Below are positions 23,963 to 33,299 of a DNA stretch of 64,000 bases, piece after piece. A program made the position numbers and the translations under genes. Source of the stretch: Flavitalea sp966112615 (lineage in GTDB: Bacteria; Bacteroidota; Bacteroidia; Chitinophagales; Chitinophagaceae); contig CBHWDO010000016.1 of NCBI GenBank assembly GCA_966112615.1, forward strand, positions 28,866 to 92,865, read 5' to 3'. Each line of letters opens with the position of its first letter. The first letter of the stretch is position 1. Under the pieces are notes generated by a model that searched no databases, was not told where the DNA came from, and saw nothing but the letters and a program-made list of their open reading frames with translations.

Positions 23963-26328
23963 TATTCAGTATATGAGGATTGAGGAATATCACTTGCCAG
24001 ACATTTCATCTGCGCATATTTCAAATCAAAAGAGCTGGTTGAATTAGTAGTTTCCAATACCGATGAAGCTGCAGGAAAAACGCTGTCAGCATCCTGCTTT
24101 GATACAGGGACCCACTTTCTCAACTCACACTCGGCGCTTTGATCCAGTAGCGGCTTATACATCAGTTTCATCAGCTGCCATCTTTGACCACGGCAGATGA
24201 TATGTTCCCTGTGGAACCAGTTGGTAACATCAATATTATTAAGCCGGAAATTGGTTGTATAGTACTGACCATTGCGCATGATGGCCATTCTTTGCAGATA
24301 AAACCTGCGAAGTAAGCCCTTGGCAAGTACTGCATTTGGATAAGCGCCAATTCTTTCATCGCTGTAGGAAAGCACCGGATCATTTTCTCCTCCTGGCTGG
24401 TAGTTGACTGCAAACATGAAAGGATATGTGTTCTTCTTTTCGCTATCAAACACCCATCCCACACTACTTACAATGCCTTTATAGTAGGCCACCTTTGGGC
24501 TGAAAGTATTTTGCGCTTCGTCCCGGGAAGTGTTGCTGATATTTTCCGGTACCATACATATCATTTGCGGTGCCATGGCAGCATTGGAGCCAAGTCCTCT
24601 CCACTGATCAACATCATAATGCATCACAGGAGAAAAGAAGCGATTCCTGATCTCTTTTTTCCCTGATTTAAATCTATCTGGAAGAACATACTTTGAAGAT
24701 GCCAGATCCGTTAAATATCGGTCCTGAATTACCTTAAGCAAACCATCGTTATTATCTTCTGCAAATCGGAAAATAACTTCCCTGTCATGATCGCTGAATG
24801 TCTCTACTACCGAATCAATGGAGATATCCTGCTTCTCGCTCCAATCGATGTGATCACCGTTAAAATACCCTCCCTGTGACTGGGAAAGATCATTGGTCAA
24901 TGAGTATGGATGTGTTGGCTCAATGACAACCACTTTATTCACTGCATCTGTATTGATGCTTAGGTTGAACAGATCTATTACTCCCCGGAAAAAATCAAGG
25001 AACTTATGTTTTTTGAGGCCAGCATAATTCTGAAAGTCAATGGTGCCACCAAGAGGGATTTTAAAAAATTCCAATCCAAATTCTATTACTTCCGCTCGAA
25101 TATTGGCCCTTCCAAGTCTCGTAGCATAGGTGTGCATATAGAATTTCACGCTGATCACATCTCCTGGATTTACTGTGAACTTTCCGAATACATCTACCAG
25201 GTTGGCAAAATCATTCCTGCCTACACCACTTTTACTGATTGCACAAATCAAATCCCCATTACCATTTTCTCCCGCTCGACCTGTAGTAATTCTAACACCA
25301 TTTTTAAACCATTGTGCCCTTAACTCTGCATCACTGTCATAAGCTACCGTTGCATCAACCATAACCGAAAGCCGGAAAGTGGCTTCCAATGTGCCGTAAT
25401 CAAAATTTTCAAGGTATTTCCATTTGCACTCTTTTTGAACAGAATCATAGCTATAAACTCCGTTATTATCAAAGGCCCCTCCACTATTGTCATTACTCAC
25501 TTTCAGATCCCATATCCCTGTATAGCTACCAGAATAGTACACACTTTCTGAGCTTTTAGCTTTAAAATCCAAGTTGTCAAGCCTGGTACCTTCACTGAAC
25601 AGGAAGTTTCCCCAAGTCCATGGCATCACAAGTCTGCGGAAATAATCAGTATTGAAGAAATCAGACTGGATCTTGTAACCCACTGATTTGAATGCATTGA
25701 ATATGATATAGTACATGCTCAGCGATGGCTTCATGTACTCTGGTTTCATGTTGTAATCGGTGATTTCAGTAGGATTCTGCTGCACCAGGTTTGAATATGC
25801 TGATGCCATTGGCTCTCCATACCTAACAGGAGCAAATACATAAGGCTTATTGGGATTTTTGCCATCAAAAGACCAACTATCCACTACCCCAGCTTTATTA
25901 AATGGAAAGTTGATGTGCTTAAGGAAGTCAAACAAGGTTGCTTCTTTCAGATCAATGATCCAATCAGCATTGCCACCATAAAAATCGAATTGATAAGAAA
26001 TGGGTTCTCTTCTGTGAACAGCAGCCTTTTGAATGGCTTTTCCTACCATCAGTTCAAGTCCATTAGCCTCTACTACAACCGGTTTATTGGATTTATAAGA
26101 CTGATCAGCGGTCAAATCTTCCACCGAAACATTGTAAGATGAATTGGCGATGCGGTTATTATTGGCAGTGGCAGGGAAAGTATTGTTTAGAGATTCAGAT
26201 GATTTCTTTCGTTCGAAATCCTCTCCATCTTCCATCTGGTATTCAATACTGATCGGGAAGGTGGAAGGATCTTCGAGATCCATCTGCTGCCCATCAATCA
26301 ACACCCTTATGTAATTTGTTTTTGGCAT
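23962..26328 (-). CDS. Putative tail tip / hub protein
   Basis: 788 residues immediately upstream of the tape measure, where distal tail, hub or tail-lysin proteins sit in siphophages with this direction of transcription. N-terminal sequence NYIRVLIDGQQMDLEDPSTFPISIEYQMEDGEDFERKKS, then beta-rich domains. No peptidase or lysozyme motif is seen. Its end and start overlap both neighbours by one base. Confidence 0.5.
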   Translation of the reverse strand: MPKTNYIRVLIDGQQMDLEDPSTFPISIEYQMEDGEDFERKKSSESLNNTFPATANNNRIANSSYNVSVEDLTADQSYKSNKPVVVEANGLELMVGKAIQKAAVHRREPISYQFDFYGGNADWIIDLKEATLFDFLKHINFPFNKAGVVDSWSFDGKNPNKPYVFAPVRYGEPMASAYSNLVQQNPTEITDYNMKPEYMKPSLSMYYIIFNAFKSVGYKIQSDFFNTDYFRRLVMPWTWGNFLFSEGTRLDNLDFKAKSSESVYYSGSYTGIWDLKVSNDNSGGAFDNNGVYSYDSVQKECKWKYLENFDYGTLEATFRLSVMVDATVAYDSDAELRAQWFKNGVRITTGRAGENGNGDLICAISKSGVGRNDFANLVDVFGKFTVNPGDVISVKFYMHTYATRLGRANIRAEVIEFGLEFFKIPLGGTIDFQNYAGLKKHKFLDFFRGVIDLFNLSINTDAVNKVVVIEPTHPYSLTNDLSQSQGGYFNGDHIDWSEKQDISIDSVVETFSDHDREVIFRFAEDNNDGLLKVIQDRYLTDLASSKYVLPDRFKSGKKEIRNRFFSPVMHYDVDQWRGLGSNAAMAPQMICMVPENISNTSRDEAQNTFSPKVAYYKGIVSSVGWVFDSEKKNTYPFMFAVNYQPGGENDPVLSYSDERIGAYPNAVLAKGLLRRFYLQRMAIMRNGQYYTTNFRLNNIDVTNWFHREHIICRGQRWQLMKLMYKPLLDQSAECELRKWVPVSKQDADSVFPAASSVLETTNSTSSFDLKYAQMKCLASDIPQSSYTE

Positions 26329-26894
26329 CAGTTACGCAGATTATATCTTTCGTGACTTAATTTGAATTGTAGGTTCACTTCATAGTAGAATCGATCATCC
26401 TCTTTTCGCAGCGGCATTTTCTGATCAATGATCACGATCGGCAAATAACTGTCCGGCTGATTTTGGATTCCTTTCCATTCTATCCATGCGAGTGGTGAAG
26501 CAAATAACTCCTCAATCCATTCTCTATCCTCTTCAGTGTAATCGCAATTCCTGACCGTATAAGTTGAATTGGTCTTTACATTGAAGCGATTTATGCCGTG
26601 TACCTTTTTTTGAAGATCAATATTGGGAGCTGATTCGTAGCTGTCGCTCTTGTTTTCAGATTCAATGTTGACGATCTCAAAATTCATTGCATCAATGGCG
26701 CCAAGAGAATTGAGGAAATGAATACGGATATGATCTTCACTGCATACCTGAATAGTGTTCCAGGTACCGCTGACATGCTCTGTGAATGCTTCATCAGTCA
26801 GCACCACATGATAATCCTCTATATCGCGGAAATCGATATCCGGAAACAAAGAGGCAAGATTTTTAGGACCATTCGGAATGTATATCGCTTTCAT
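26328..26894 (-). CDS. Putative distal tail protein
   Basis: 188 residues, beta-rich with charged loops (RDIEDYHVVLTDEAFTEHVSGTWN), ending YYEVNLQFKLSHERYNLRN. It lies between the adhesin-like 26894-28441 gene and the tail-tip gene, with one-base overlaps, so it belongs to the tail-tip complex. No family is identified. Confidence 0.45.
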   Translation of the reverse strand: MKAIYIPNGPKNLASLFPDIDFRDIEDYHVVLTDEAFTEHVSGTWNTIQVCSEDHIRIHFLNSLGAIDAMNFEIVNIESENKSDSYESAPNIDLQKKVHGINRFNVKTNSTYTVRNCDYTEEDREWIEELFASPLAWIEWKGIQNQPDSYLPIVIIDQKMPLRKEDDRFYYEVNLQFKLSHERYNLRN

Positions 26895-28441
26895 TAGTTC
26901 ATAGTTGCATAGTAAGAGAATGAATTCTGGTAGTTCAGCTCAATGACCAGGTTATTTCCGGTTGCCACTGCATAAGGTGGAAATCCGGGAGTGCTTGGAT
27001 TTGGAGCAGATCCGGCAGTATTCCACTGACTTGCTGTTGTGCTGTTGATCGCTGCTGCCAGCTTTGCTGCAATGGTTGAAGGTGTATCACCTGCAATGGC
27101 CGTCACCGTTACAGCACGGGAATAAACAGTGAGCGTAAACTTATTTCCTGCCGTCACATTGGCTCCGATCTGGAAATATTGTGTTCTGATACCACCCGGA
27201 CCAGTGGAGGTCTCATTGAGCTTTATAATCGATGGTAACAGGCCGATGGTAAATGTTGTGCTTGCTGATGTTCCTGATACTCCATTAGCGCAAACAGGCT
27301 CAACCTGGATGGTATGCTCTCCTGCTGATAGATTTTCAATTCCGATCGGCGGAGCTGCTGCTGTGATCCATGGACCTCCATCAATTCGGTACCTGACTGT
27401 AGGAGGATCACCAATAGCATCCCAGTCTATACCAGCTGCTCCACTTCCCACCTGCGATGCTGTAAGGTTTTCAATGGAACTAGTACAAACGAATGTTACA
27501 GGATCCTGTACGGTAAATGATTGGGTTTTGGTTTGGCCAAGAGCACACTGGCACACTGGAACGACATCAATGGTATGATCCCCAATTTCCAGATTTTCCA
27601 AAGTGATCTGATTGGTTGGAGCAGCAAGCCAGACACCCCCATCCAAACGATAGGAATAGCCGGCTGCTCCGGCGGCTGCAGGCCATGAAACTTTTACATT
27701 GGTAGTTGCGGAAAGTTGCTCTATGGTAAGTGCTGAAATAGTTGCAGTGCAAGGGATAGTAATGGATGATCTTGCCTGCCTGATCGTGCTTTGACCAACG
27801 AGCCTATATTTTAGTACCAGGTAATTCAAACAGAGATTGCTATCCACGATCGCGGGAAAGAAATCAGAATCCTTTACAGTCAGGTAATTTCTGTCAGGTC
27901 TATGGGTAAGCGGATAACACTTGCTGTTCCATGCTCTTTTTTTGAAGGCCTCCAAATGCTGATCGAGATATTGATTATCCTCATGCTGAAGTGTAGCATT
28001 TACGATAAAAAACTCATTTGACTGATACCCATCTCCTGATACGGGAGCTTTCGTTCCGGTACCTTGAATAGGTTCTATTCCTTCAGGTTTGATAAATCCA
28101 TCCGCATCATATCCACTTGATCTAAACCTACAGAAGGCCTTTGTCATTAAACCTGTTGCCTGAACAATTTCAGAATCTCCATTGAATGGAAGTACTTTCT
28201 TTAAATATTCCTGTGCTGCATCCTGGATATCGAATTCCCAGAAAGAATAACCTTCGGAAACTGCCCAATACATTGTTTTGGAAAGTGTCTTGTAGTAAAC
28301 ATTTCCAAAATAAATATCACAGTAAACCACCGGAGGTCTTTGGCCGTTTGTGTTTTGAATTTCCACACGTAATGGAATAGGCCTGTAAGCAGCCCAAAGG
28401 GAATTAAGACCGGGTTCAGCTAATATGGAATTAATAGGCAT
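26894..28441 (-). CDS. Tail protein with fibronectin-like repeats
   Basis: 515 residues. The N-terminal ~225 residues contain aromatic beta strands (PVVYCDIYFGNVYYKTLSKTMYWAV). Two similar beta-sandwich repeats follow at about 235-320 and 325-400 (pattern VSWPAAAGAAGYSYRLDGGVW, and IDWDAIGDPPTVRYRIDGGPW). The C-terminal domain holds LTVYSRAVTVTAIAGDTPSTI. Fn3-like domains in tail proteins are usually carbohydrate-binding extensions. Start at 28441, 5 bases after the upstream stop. Confidence 0.55.
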   Translation of the reverse strand: MPINSILAEPGLNSLWAAYRPIPLRVEIQNTNGQRPPVVYCDIYFGNVYYKTLSKTMYWAVSEGYSFWEFDIQDAAQEYLKKVLPFNGDSEIVQATGLMTKAFCRFRSSGYDADGFIKPEGIEPIQGTGTKAPVSGDGYQSNEFFIVNATLQHEDNQYLDQHLEAFKKRAWNSKCYPLTHRPDRNYLTVKDSDFFPAIVDSNLCLNYLVLKYRLVGQSTIRQARSSITIPCTATISALTIEQLSATTNVKVSWPAAAGAAGYSYRLDGGVWLAAPTNQITLENLEIGDHTIDVVPVCQCALGQTKTQSFTVQDPVTFVCTSSIENLTASQVGSGAAGIDWDAIGDPPTVRYRIDGGPWITAAAPPIGIENLSAGEHTIQVEPVCANGVSGTSASTTFTIGLLPSIIKLNETSTGPGGIRTQYFQIGANVTAGNKFTLTVYSRAVTVTAIAGDTPSTIAAKLAAAINSTTASQWNTAGSAPNPSTPGFPPYAVATGNNLVIELNYQNSFSYYATMN

Positions 28442-28446
28442 CTTTC

Positions 28447-28620
28447 TTAGGGATGTTTTTGTATGATGATCTTGGTAAGCACTGTTTCAATGGCTGCACA
28501 TATACCGTCCGTAATCCACGCACAGAACTTGGAGACATTTTCACCTGATATGCGAAATACAGTGACCATGGCCAGTGTAACAGAAAGCAAGATGAAGGCT
28601 ATGAAAAGCAGTAGTCTCAT
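28447..28620 (-). CDS. Small membrane protein
   Basis: 57 residues from ATG 28620, chosen because ATGA overlaps the upstream stop by 4 bases. It has an N-terminal hydrophobic helix (LLLFIAFILLSVTLAMVTVF) and an amphipathic C-terminus (AIETVLTKIIIQ). A longer frame to 28689 would overlap the upstream gene heavily and is rejected. Role unknown. Confidence 0.5.
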   Translation of the reverse strand: MRLLLFIAFILLSVTLAMVTVFRISGENVSKFCAWITDGICAAIETVLTKIIIQKHP

Positions 28621-28910
28621 AACTGAGTTATTTTGACATTTGGGAATGAATTCCTTAAAGCATTTACAAAATCCTCTAATGACGTCCACACTCTTTTAGG
28701 CACACTACTGACATTTGTTTCAACCAAGTAACCAGGAACAGGATAGAGATATGCGTGCAATGCAGAAACTTCCCAGTTTCCTAAATGATCTTCTTTAAAA
28801 CCCTTTCGTACTACTCTCCATGTATCGCCATCTTTTGTAATTACAATTTCGTTTAATGGAGTAATTGAAACTGTTACTGGACCTTTTTCTTTAATTGTAA
28901 TTTGGCTCAT
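28617..28910 (-). CDS. Hypothetical protein, tail module
   Basis: 97 residues, beta-rich then helical, with the pattern ITIKEKGPVTVSITPLNEIVITKDGDTWRVVRKG. No family recognised. Coupled to the following membrane-protein gene by ATGA. Confidence 0.5.
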   Translation of the reverse strand: MSQITIKEKGPVTVSITPLNEIVITKDGDTWRVVRKGFKEDHLGNWEVSALHAYLYPVPGYLVETNVSSVPKRVWTSLEDFVNALRNSFPNVKITQL

Positions 28911-28924
28911 ATAGATTCAGATTT

Positions 28925-29203
28925 TTAGTAAGAACTTGAAATGACTAAATCGCCTTGCCCCTCTTCAAGATCGAAACCTCCCGGCAACTTCCCATTGCAT
29001 TGCTCCTTTATGTATTTTCGAAAACAGTCTCCTGCTTCGTCTGCTGACTTATGGTTGCAATTACCTTCTGCACAATAGCCAATCGCTCTTACATTGCCAT
29101 CATTCATAACTGTGTAACCCCAAGTGTTCTTAGGATCTCCTTGTTTGGACCATTCTCCATTAGGAAGTTGATAGCGTTTTTCTCTTGCTTGATAATAGTT
29201 CAT
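28925..29203 (-). CDS. Hypothetical protein with four cysteines
   Basis: 92 residues containing YCAEGNCNHKS, then GDCFRKYIKEQC, which could bind zinc. A short conserved-looking opening (YQAREKRYQLPNGEWSK) precedes it. Overlaps the upstream gene by 4 bases (ATGA). Function unknown. Confidence 0.5.
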   Translation of the reverse strand: MNYYQAREKRYQLPNGEWSKQGDPKNTWGYTVMNDGNVRAIGYCAEGNCNHKSADEAGDCFRKYIKEQCNGKLPGGFDLEEGQGDLVISSSY

Positions 29204-29688
29204 ATTGTTTCCGATTTTTCTTTTTGAAATCTCTCCTCCACGACAAAATCAATCCCGCTGGTCATGTAATCATCGAGCTTGGATTCATTTCCGACAAAAG
29301 CATTCTCGATCATGTTCTGACGGGATCCTGTTTTGGAAAACCTCTTGGAAGCCTGTGTACTCATACCTTCTTTCATCCATACCTTGATCGTTGCAGCTGC
29401 TGCTCCCATCGCTTCTTTCTCTGGAAGGCCTCTTTGCTTAAAATATTCCACCAGGAATGGGAACTGCTTCATCGAAGCACTCTTAGCAGGCACACCATCG
29501 TTTACGAACTTGGTATAATGAACTGCAAAGCCTTCCATCGTTTGAGTCTTACCATCATTGATCACTGTATAATCAAGTGAATCTTCCATGGCTCCAGTTA
29601 AATGGTGGCCCTGATCAATCATTTCCTTTTTAATGAACTGGTTGATTAGCCTTTCAGCGCCTGCATATATTTCTTCGATGGTTGTCAT
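29200..29688 (-). CDS. Putative HK97 gp10-like head-tail joining / tail component
   Basis: 162 residues. The order of elements, an N-terminal helix (IEEIYAGAERLINQFIKKEM), a TGAMEDSLDYTVINDGKTQ strand-turn, and later FVNDGVPAKSASM, is reminiscent of gp10/minor-tail proteins, although similarity is only suggestive. It is followed by a cysteine-containing small protein and lies within the tail operon. It might be the tail terminator or neck protein. Confidence 0.4.
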   Translation of the reverse strand: MTTIEEIYAGAERLINQFIKKEMIDQGHHLTGAMEDSLDYTVINDGKTQTMEGFAVHYTKFVNDGVPAKSASMKQFPFLVEYFKQRGLPEKEAMGAAAATIKVWMKEGMSTQASKRFSKTGSRQNMIENAFVGNESKLDDYMTSGIDFVVEERFQKEKSETI

Positions 29689-29691
29689 GGC

Positions 29692-29952
29692 TTAGATTTG
29701 ATCAAGTAAGGATGATTGCTTTTCCAATTCGATGAAAATATTTTGAAGCTGACGGTAATTATTCAGGATCCGCTCCATGCACAGACCGCAATCCAGCTTC
29801 TCGTTAGGCTCCACATATTCTTTCCAGACCTTAGCCAGATACATCATCGTAGGATCTGTAGTGGTTGCAATCGCTGTTTGAATGGAATTGGTCAGCAATA
29901 TCTCCTTACGATATTCTGTAGGGATAAGCTGTGCTATTTGGGTAAGATTCAT
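29692..29952 (-). CDS. Hypothetical protein, tail module
   Basis: 86 residues, helical (LIPTEYRKEILLTNSIQTAIATTTD), with a CGLCMERI motif near the middle. It starts 4 bases inside the upstream gene (ATGA). Function unknown. Confidence 0.5.
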   Translation of the reverse strand: MNLTQIAQLIPTEYRKEILLTNSIQTAIATTTDPTMMYLAKVWKEYVEPNEKLDCGLCMERILNNYRQLQNIFIELEKQSSLLDQI

Positions 29953-30119
29953 ACGAGTTTCACTTTAAAATATTCAGCAACTTTTTTCTTTATTCTGTCG
30001 GGCTTCATATGCGGGAACTTCTTTCGAAGTTTCACTGCATAGGCTTTCATTGCTTCAAGCTTTTCAGCCGGAACAGTCATTTCAATAGGTTCTGATTTCT
30101 TTTCCTTTGTTTCGGTCAT
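29949..30119 (-). CDS. Small basic helical protein
   Basis: 56 residues from ATG 30119 (MTETKEKK), chosen over an earlier in-frame methionine because the preceding sequence is non-coding in character. Very Lys-rich; coupled by ATGA to the downstream gene. Function unknown. Confidence 0.45.
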   Translation of the reverse strand: MTETKEKKSEPIEMTVPAEKLEAMKAYAVKLRKKFPHMKPDRIKKKVAEYFKVKLV

Positions 30120-30151
30120 TTCTGGCAGGTAACATGATCCTGTTTGCATTG

Positions 30152-30241
30152 TTAGGTGAATTTTATGATTACATAAATCAGCACCGTTCCCCATACAAGA
30201 AGAGCGAGTGCTGCGGATAATATGATTTTAAAGAGGCGCAT
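30152..30241 (-). CDS. 29-residue membrane peptide
   Basis: Reads MRLFKIILSAALALLV, then WGTVLIYVIIKFT, a single transmembrane helix with basic ends. Its start shares one base with the stop of the beta-helix gene (TAATG). The tight coupling and clear helix support a real small gene, although nothing else confirms it. Confidence 0.4.
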   Translation of the reverse strand: MRLFKIILSAALALLVWGTVLIYVIIKFT

Positions 30242-31929
30242 TATTGAATCCTCCGAAAATTTGTTCCGTTTGTATAAAAAGTCAACTGCGATCCTGGACC
30301 AACAGTATTGTAGGAAGTACTTGGATTTTCGTAAACCGTTGCCGATAAATTAAGATTGAATGAAGCCGATCCATTTCTGATGGTAATCTTTCGGTTACGA
30401 TTCTTTGCGGGGTCAGGAAGGGTTACAGTCCTGTCGGCCGTTAAGGTGTTATAATAGTTAACGGTTAAGTTCCCAAATCCATTAGGGATAGTATAATTAG
30501 CATCAGCTACCTCAATGAAGACATCTGGATTTGTGACATCTATAATAGGATTGGTAGCAGGTGCGACATATTGTATAGTGTCGCCTTTTGCAAGGAAGGA
30601 TTTATTATTACTGATGGTAACATTAGAGAAGGAATCAGTCAAGTGCCCCATCCAGTAAGTACCTGCGTAAATTTTATTATCGGAAATATCAATATCACCA
30701 GATCCACTTAAAGCTTGCATTCGGAAGCCATACCCCATACTCCATATCTTATTCCCTATAAATCGGGAATTTTTAATCTTACCAGGAGAGCCGTAGGCAC
30801 CCACAAAAATCGCAGAACTATTCCCAGTAGCAAGCCTGGTATCAACGGAATTATAAAGCACGTCAATACCAGATACAGGTACACTATCTCTACCACCCGC
30901 GTAAATTCCAGCATTATTAACTCCCCAGGTCTTTACATCGTTAAATGCTATAGTTGTTTCAATTCCGCTGTTAGGAAAGTCTATAGAATTAATGCTTGAT
31001 GTAATGGCGATATTTCCTCCGTCAATCTGGTTGGCGATAATCTTATTCCCGTAACCGTTTAACTCTATACCGCTTCGTTGGCTCCCTACCCCTCCTACCA
31101 TATGGTTGAATGAGAATGTCGAGTTTACAAGTTGGCCAGATATCCCGTTACCTCCAAGTGTATCATCCTCCATGTAATTGTGAGAAATATTCCAGTCATA
31201 CATATAGGCTCCGGCAGTCTCAATACCAAATTGCTTACCCTTGCTGTTCTTGAAGATATTACTGATAATATTTACCCCTGTAACAGGGATAACAAAGCCG
31301 CTTATAGCACACTTAGAAGAATCGAGTTGAGCGTAATCTTCAAATCTGTTCTTTAAGATATTTATAGAGCTGCCGCCAAATAACTGCATAGCATGAGAAC
31401 CGTCATCTCTGAATTTGCAATTAACAATATCAACTTCTTTGCATTGGTTGAGATATAAACTTGCCCTGCCTTTGCTCGAAGTGAATGTTACATTATCGAA
31501 TGTCAGCTTTGTACACTTCTGAAAATTTATACCCCAAATCTGCGCACCCGTATTGCCTTGCCTGTTTGAATTGATCTTAATATTTCTGAATGTAATATTT
31601 GTATAAGCGCTATCATCCCCCTGAAACATATATCTTGGAGAGGTAGTTCCATCCGTTAACTTAAACTCTGTCGCATCCCCTTCTCCTTCGATTGTAAGGT
31701 TAGATCTTACTTTTAGGTTTGGCCCAATAAGATATATGCCGATTCGGAACCTGAGTATTTTTTTTATTGAAGCAGCATAATTTATCGCAGCCTGGATCTT
31801 TGCCGTTTCATCGGTGCTATCTCCCTTAATGCCAAAATCCTCTGAATAAAGAGGACCGGATTTGCGAAGGACTTGCCCTTCCAGCAGCAAAGGAACCAGA
31901 GCCAAAACCAATATGACTAACCTTCTCAT
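30241..31929 (-). CDS. Exported pectate-lyase-3-like beta-helix tailspike
   Basis: 562 residues. A signal peptide (LVILVLALVPLLLEGQ) is followed by the classic N-terminus of phage pectate-lyase-3 spikes (YSEDFGIKGDSTDETAKIQAAINYA, residues 28-52). A beta-helix runs over ~60-460 with repeated I-N-N-K-type turns (ISNIFKNSKG, FRNIKINSNRQGNTG, ISDNKIYAGTYW). The last ~85 residues share a domain with the fibre at 8811-9992 (NLTVNYYNTLTADRTVTLPDPAK and TVYENPSTS). Likely a polysaccharide-binding or cleaving receptor-binding protein. It overlaps the upstream gene by 4 bases (ATGA). Confidence 0.75.
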   Translation of the reverse strand: MRRLVILVLALVPLLLEGQVLRKSGPLYSEDFGIKGDSTDETAKIQAAINYAASIKKILRFRIGIYLIGPNLKVRSNLTIEGEGDATEFKLTDGTTSPRYMFQGDDSAYTNITFRNIKINSNRQGNTGAQIWGINFQKCTKLTFDNVTFTSSKGRASLYLNQCKEVDIVNCKFRDDGSHAMQLFGGSSINILKNRFEDYAQLDSSKCAISGFVIPVTGVNIISNIFKNSKGKQFGIETAGAYMYDWNISHNYMEDDTLGGNGISGQLVNSTFSFNHMVGGVGSQRSGIELNGYGNKIIANQIDGGNIAITSSINSIDFPNSGIETTIAFNDVKTWGVNNAGIYAGGRDSVPVSGIDVLYNSVDTRLATGNSSAIFVGAYGSPGKIKNSRFIGNKIWSMGYGFRMQALSGSGDIDISDNKIYAGTYWMGHLTDSFSNVTISNNKSFLAKGDTIQYVAPATNPIIDVTNPDVFIEVADANYTIPNGFGNLTVNYYNTLTADRTVTLPDPAKNRNRKITIRNGSASFNLNLSATVYENPSTSYNTVGPGSQLTFYTNGTNFRRIQ

Positions 31930-32519
31930 AAGTCGCCAGTATTTATATTTTGAATTGATTGATCAGTGTATGTCTGAAGATCACACCCGGTAAATAAACT
32001 CGCTGCAAATTCAAGTCTCACACCGCTTGCCCTGTCTACTCCAACATTGCTGATGGGATCAATGACCTTTCTTCCAGGATCCAACCGGAAAGCAAAGTTT
32101 TGAAGGGAATCTCTTTTCTCCACTTTCTTCAAGACATTTAAAAACTCCACTGCTGCCCTTCTCATCTGTACCCAATCTTCAGTTATAGGACGAGTGGATG
32201 TTTGTGTGTTGGAGTTGAGAGCCTTAACCTGTCCAACTCCATTATAAAAAGTGGTGGTAAGGAAGAACATCACAATACGGTATTCTTCCCACTCTCCATT
32301 TTTTTCAGTAAATGATGCAATGCTCCTTGGTGGCATCATGAGAGCCAAAGGATATTTCTGCCCCGGTACCGTCTTAACAGCATCCTCTATCACCTCTCCC
32401 AACTGTTCAAAATTGATTTCCACTCCATATTTTGGACACAGATAAAGCCTTCCTTCAATATCAGAAGAAGCCTTCAGGATCTTGGTGAACAAGGATTTTA
32501 TGTAACGGTAGGTGCTCAT
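31926..32519 (-). CDS. Hypothetical tail-module protein, possible tail completion protein
   Basis: 197 residues, alpha/beta. The N-terminus is MSTYRYIKSLFTKILKASSDIEGRLYLCPKYGV, and later elements include RIVMFFLTTTFYN and a C-terminal VRLEFAASLFTGCDL. Size and place suggest a tail terminator or minor tail protein, but no signature confirms this. Confidence 0.45.
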   Translation of the reverse strand: MSTYRYIKSLFTKILKASSDIEGRLYLCPKYGVEINFEQLGEVIEDAVKTVPGQKYPLALMMPPRSIASFTEKNGEWEEYRIVMFFLTTTFYNGVGQVKALNSNTQTSTRPITEDWVQMRRAAVEFLNVLKKVEKRDSLQNFAFRLDPGRKVIDPISNVGVDRASGVRLEFAASLFTGCDLQTYTDQSIQNINTGDL

Positions 32520-32525
32520 TTCAGT

Positions 32526-32807
32526 TTATCTATTTTCGTTTTTAAGCTTCTCGATTTTCTGCTGGAAAATATTCTGATCCTTTTGCTCACTTTCTGTATT
32601 TGATTCTTCAAATGGATCCACTTCCTTGGAATTAAATACACTGTAGAAGTAGCCAAACCAAGCTAAAGCGATTAAGGCTATCACAATACCCCAAATAATA
32701 TCTGGTGCATTAAATACCTTTAGTGTTGTTAGATAAAGAACAGTAGCTGCAACCGGAGGTTTTTTTGCAATTGCACCGAGGGTTATCACTTTCTTTTCCT
32801 TTCCCAT
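32526..32807 (-). CDS. Small membrane protein with charged tail, tail module
   Basis: 93 residues: a basic N-terminus, a hydrophobic region with a strong helix (IIWGIVIALIALAWFGYFYSVF), and an acidic/coiled tail (SEQKDQNIFQQKIEKLKNE). Single or double spanning. Function unknown. Confidence 0.5.
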   Translation of the reverse strand: MGKEKKVITLGAIAKKPPVAATVLYLTTLKVFNAPDIIWGIVIALIALAWFGYFYSVFNSKEVDPFEESNTESEQKDQNIFQQKIEKLKNENR

Positions 32808-32808
32808 C

Positions 32809-33288
32809 TTATGCCTCCCCTTTTACAGGTGACAAAGGACCGCGATCTCCAGCGGCTGTTTTCTTCATGCGATCTTCCATAGCAATGCGCTCCTGGATAT
32901 CTGTTCTGATCTTCTCAACCTCATCATTATATGATTTCACATATTCCATTGATTCAACCATCAGAGCAGCATAATTGGTCAGGTTGGTATGCTGAAGATC
33001 AAAAGCACTTCTCATCTCCAAATTGTTGCTCAATACCGCGAATTCAAAGAAGGTCAGCGAATAATCATCTCCGGATGGATCTTTCTTCACCAGGTTCATG
33101 AACACATCCGCACTTACTCCAAGGGAATGAGGAGAGGCAAAGAATAAAGCCAACTTTGATTTGTGCCTCCAATTCACTGAAAGCTTCTCTACCGGAAATT
33201 GTTTGGTCATTAACTCATCATGGAAAGCTTTATTCAGCCTTTCGATTACTGATGGTTGATGTTGTACTGGTTTAAATTGCTCTTGCAT
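32809..33288 (-). CDS. Hypothetical tail-module protein
   Basis: 159 residues, mostly helical. Contains RLNKAFHDELMTKQFPVEKLSVNWRHKSKLALFF and a C-terminal coiled region (YVKSYNDEVEKIRTDIQERIAMEDRMKK). No family recognised. Starts 11 bases after the Fn3 protein gene and is followed by a small membrane protein gene. Confidence 0.5.
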   Translation of the reverse strand: MQEQFKPVQHQPSVIERLNKAFHDELMTKQFPVEKLSVNWRHKSKLALFFASPHSLGVSADVFMNLVKKDPSGDDYSLTFFEFAVLSNNLEMRSAFDLQHTNLTNYAALMVESMEYVKSYNDEVEKIRTDIQERIAMEDRMKKTAAGDRGPLSPVKGEA

Positions 33289-33299
33289 ATTTGTGTAGT

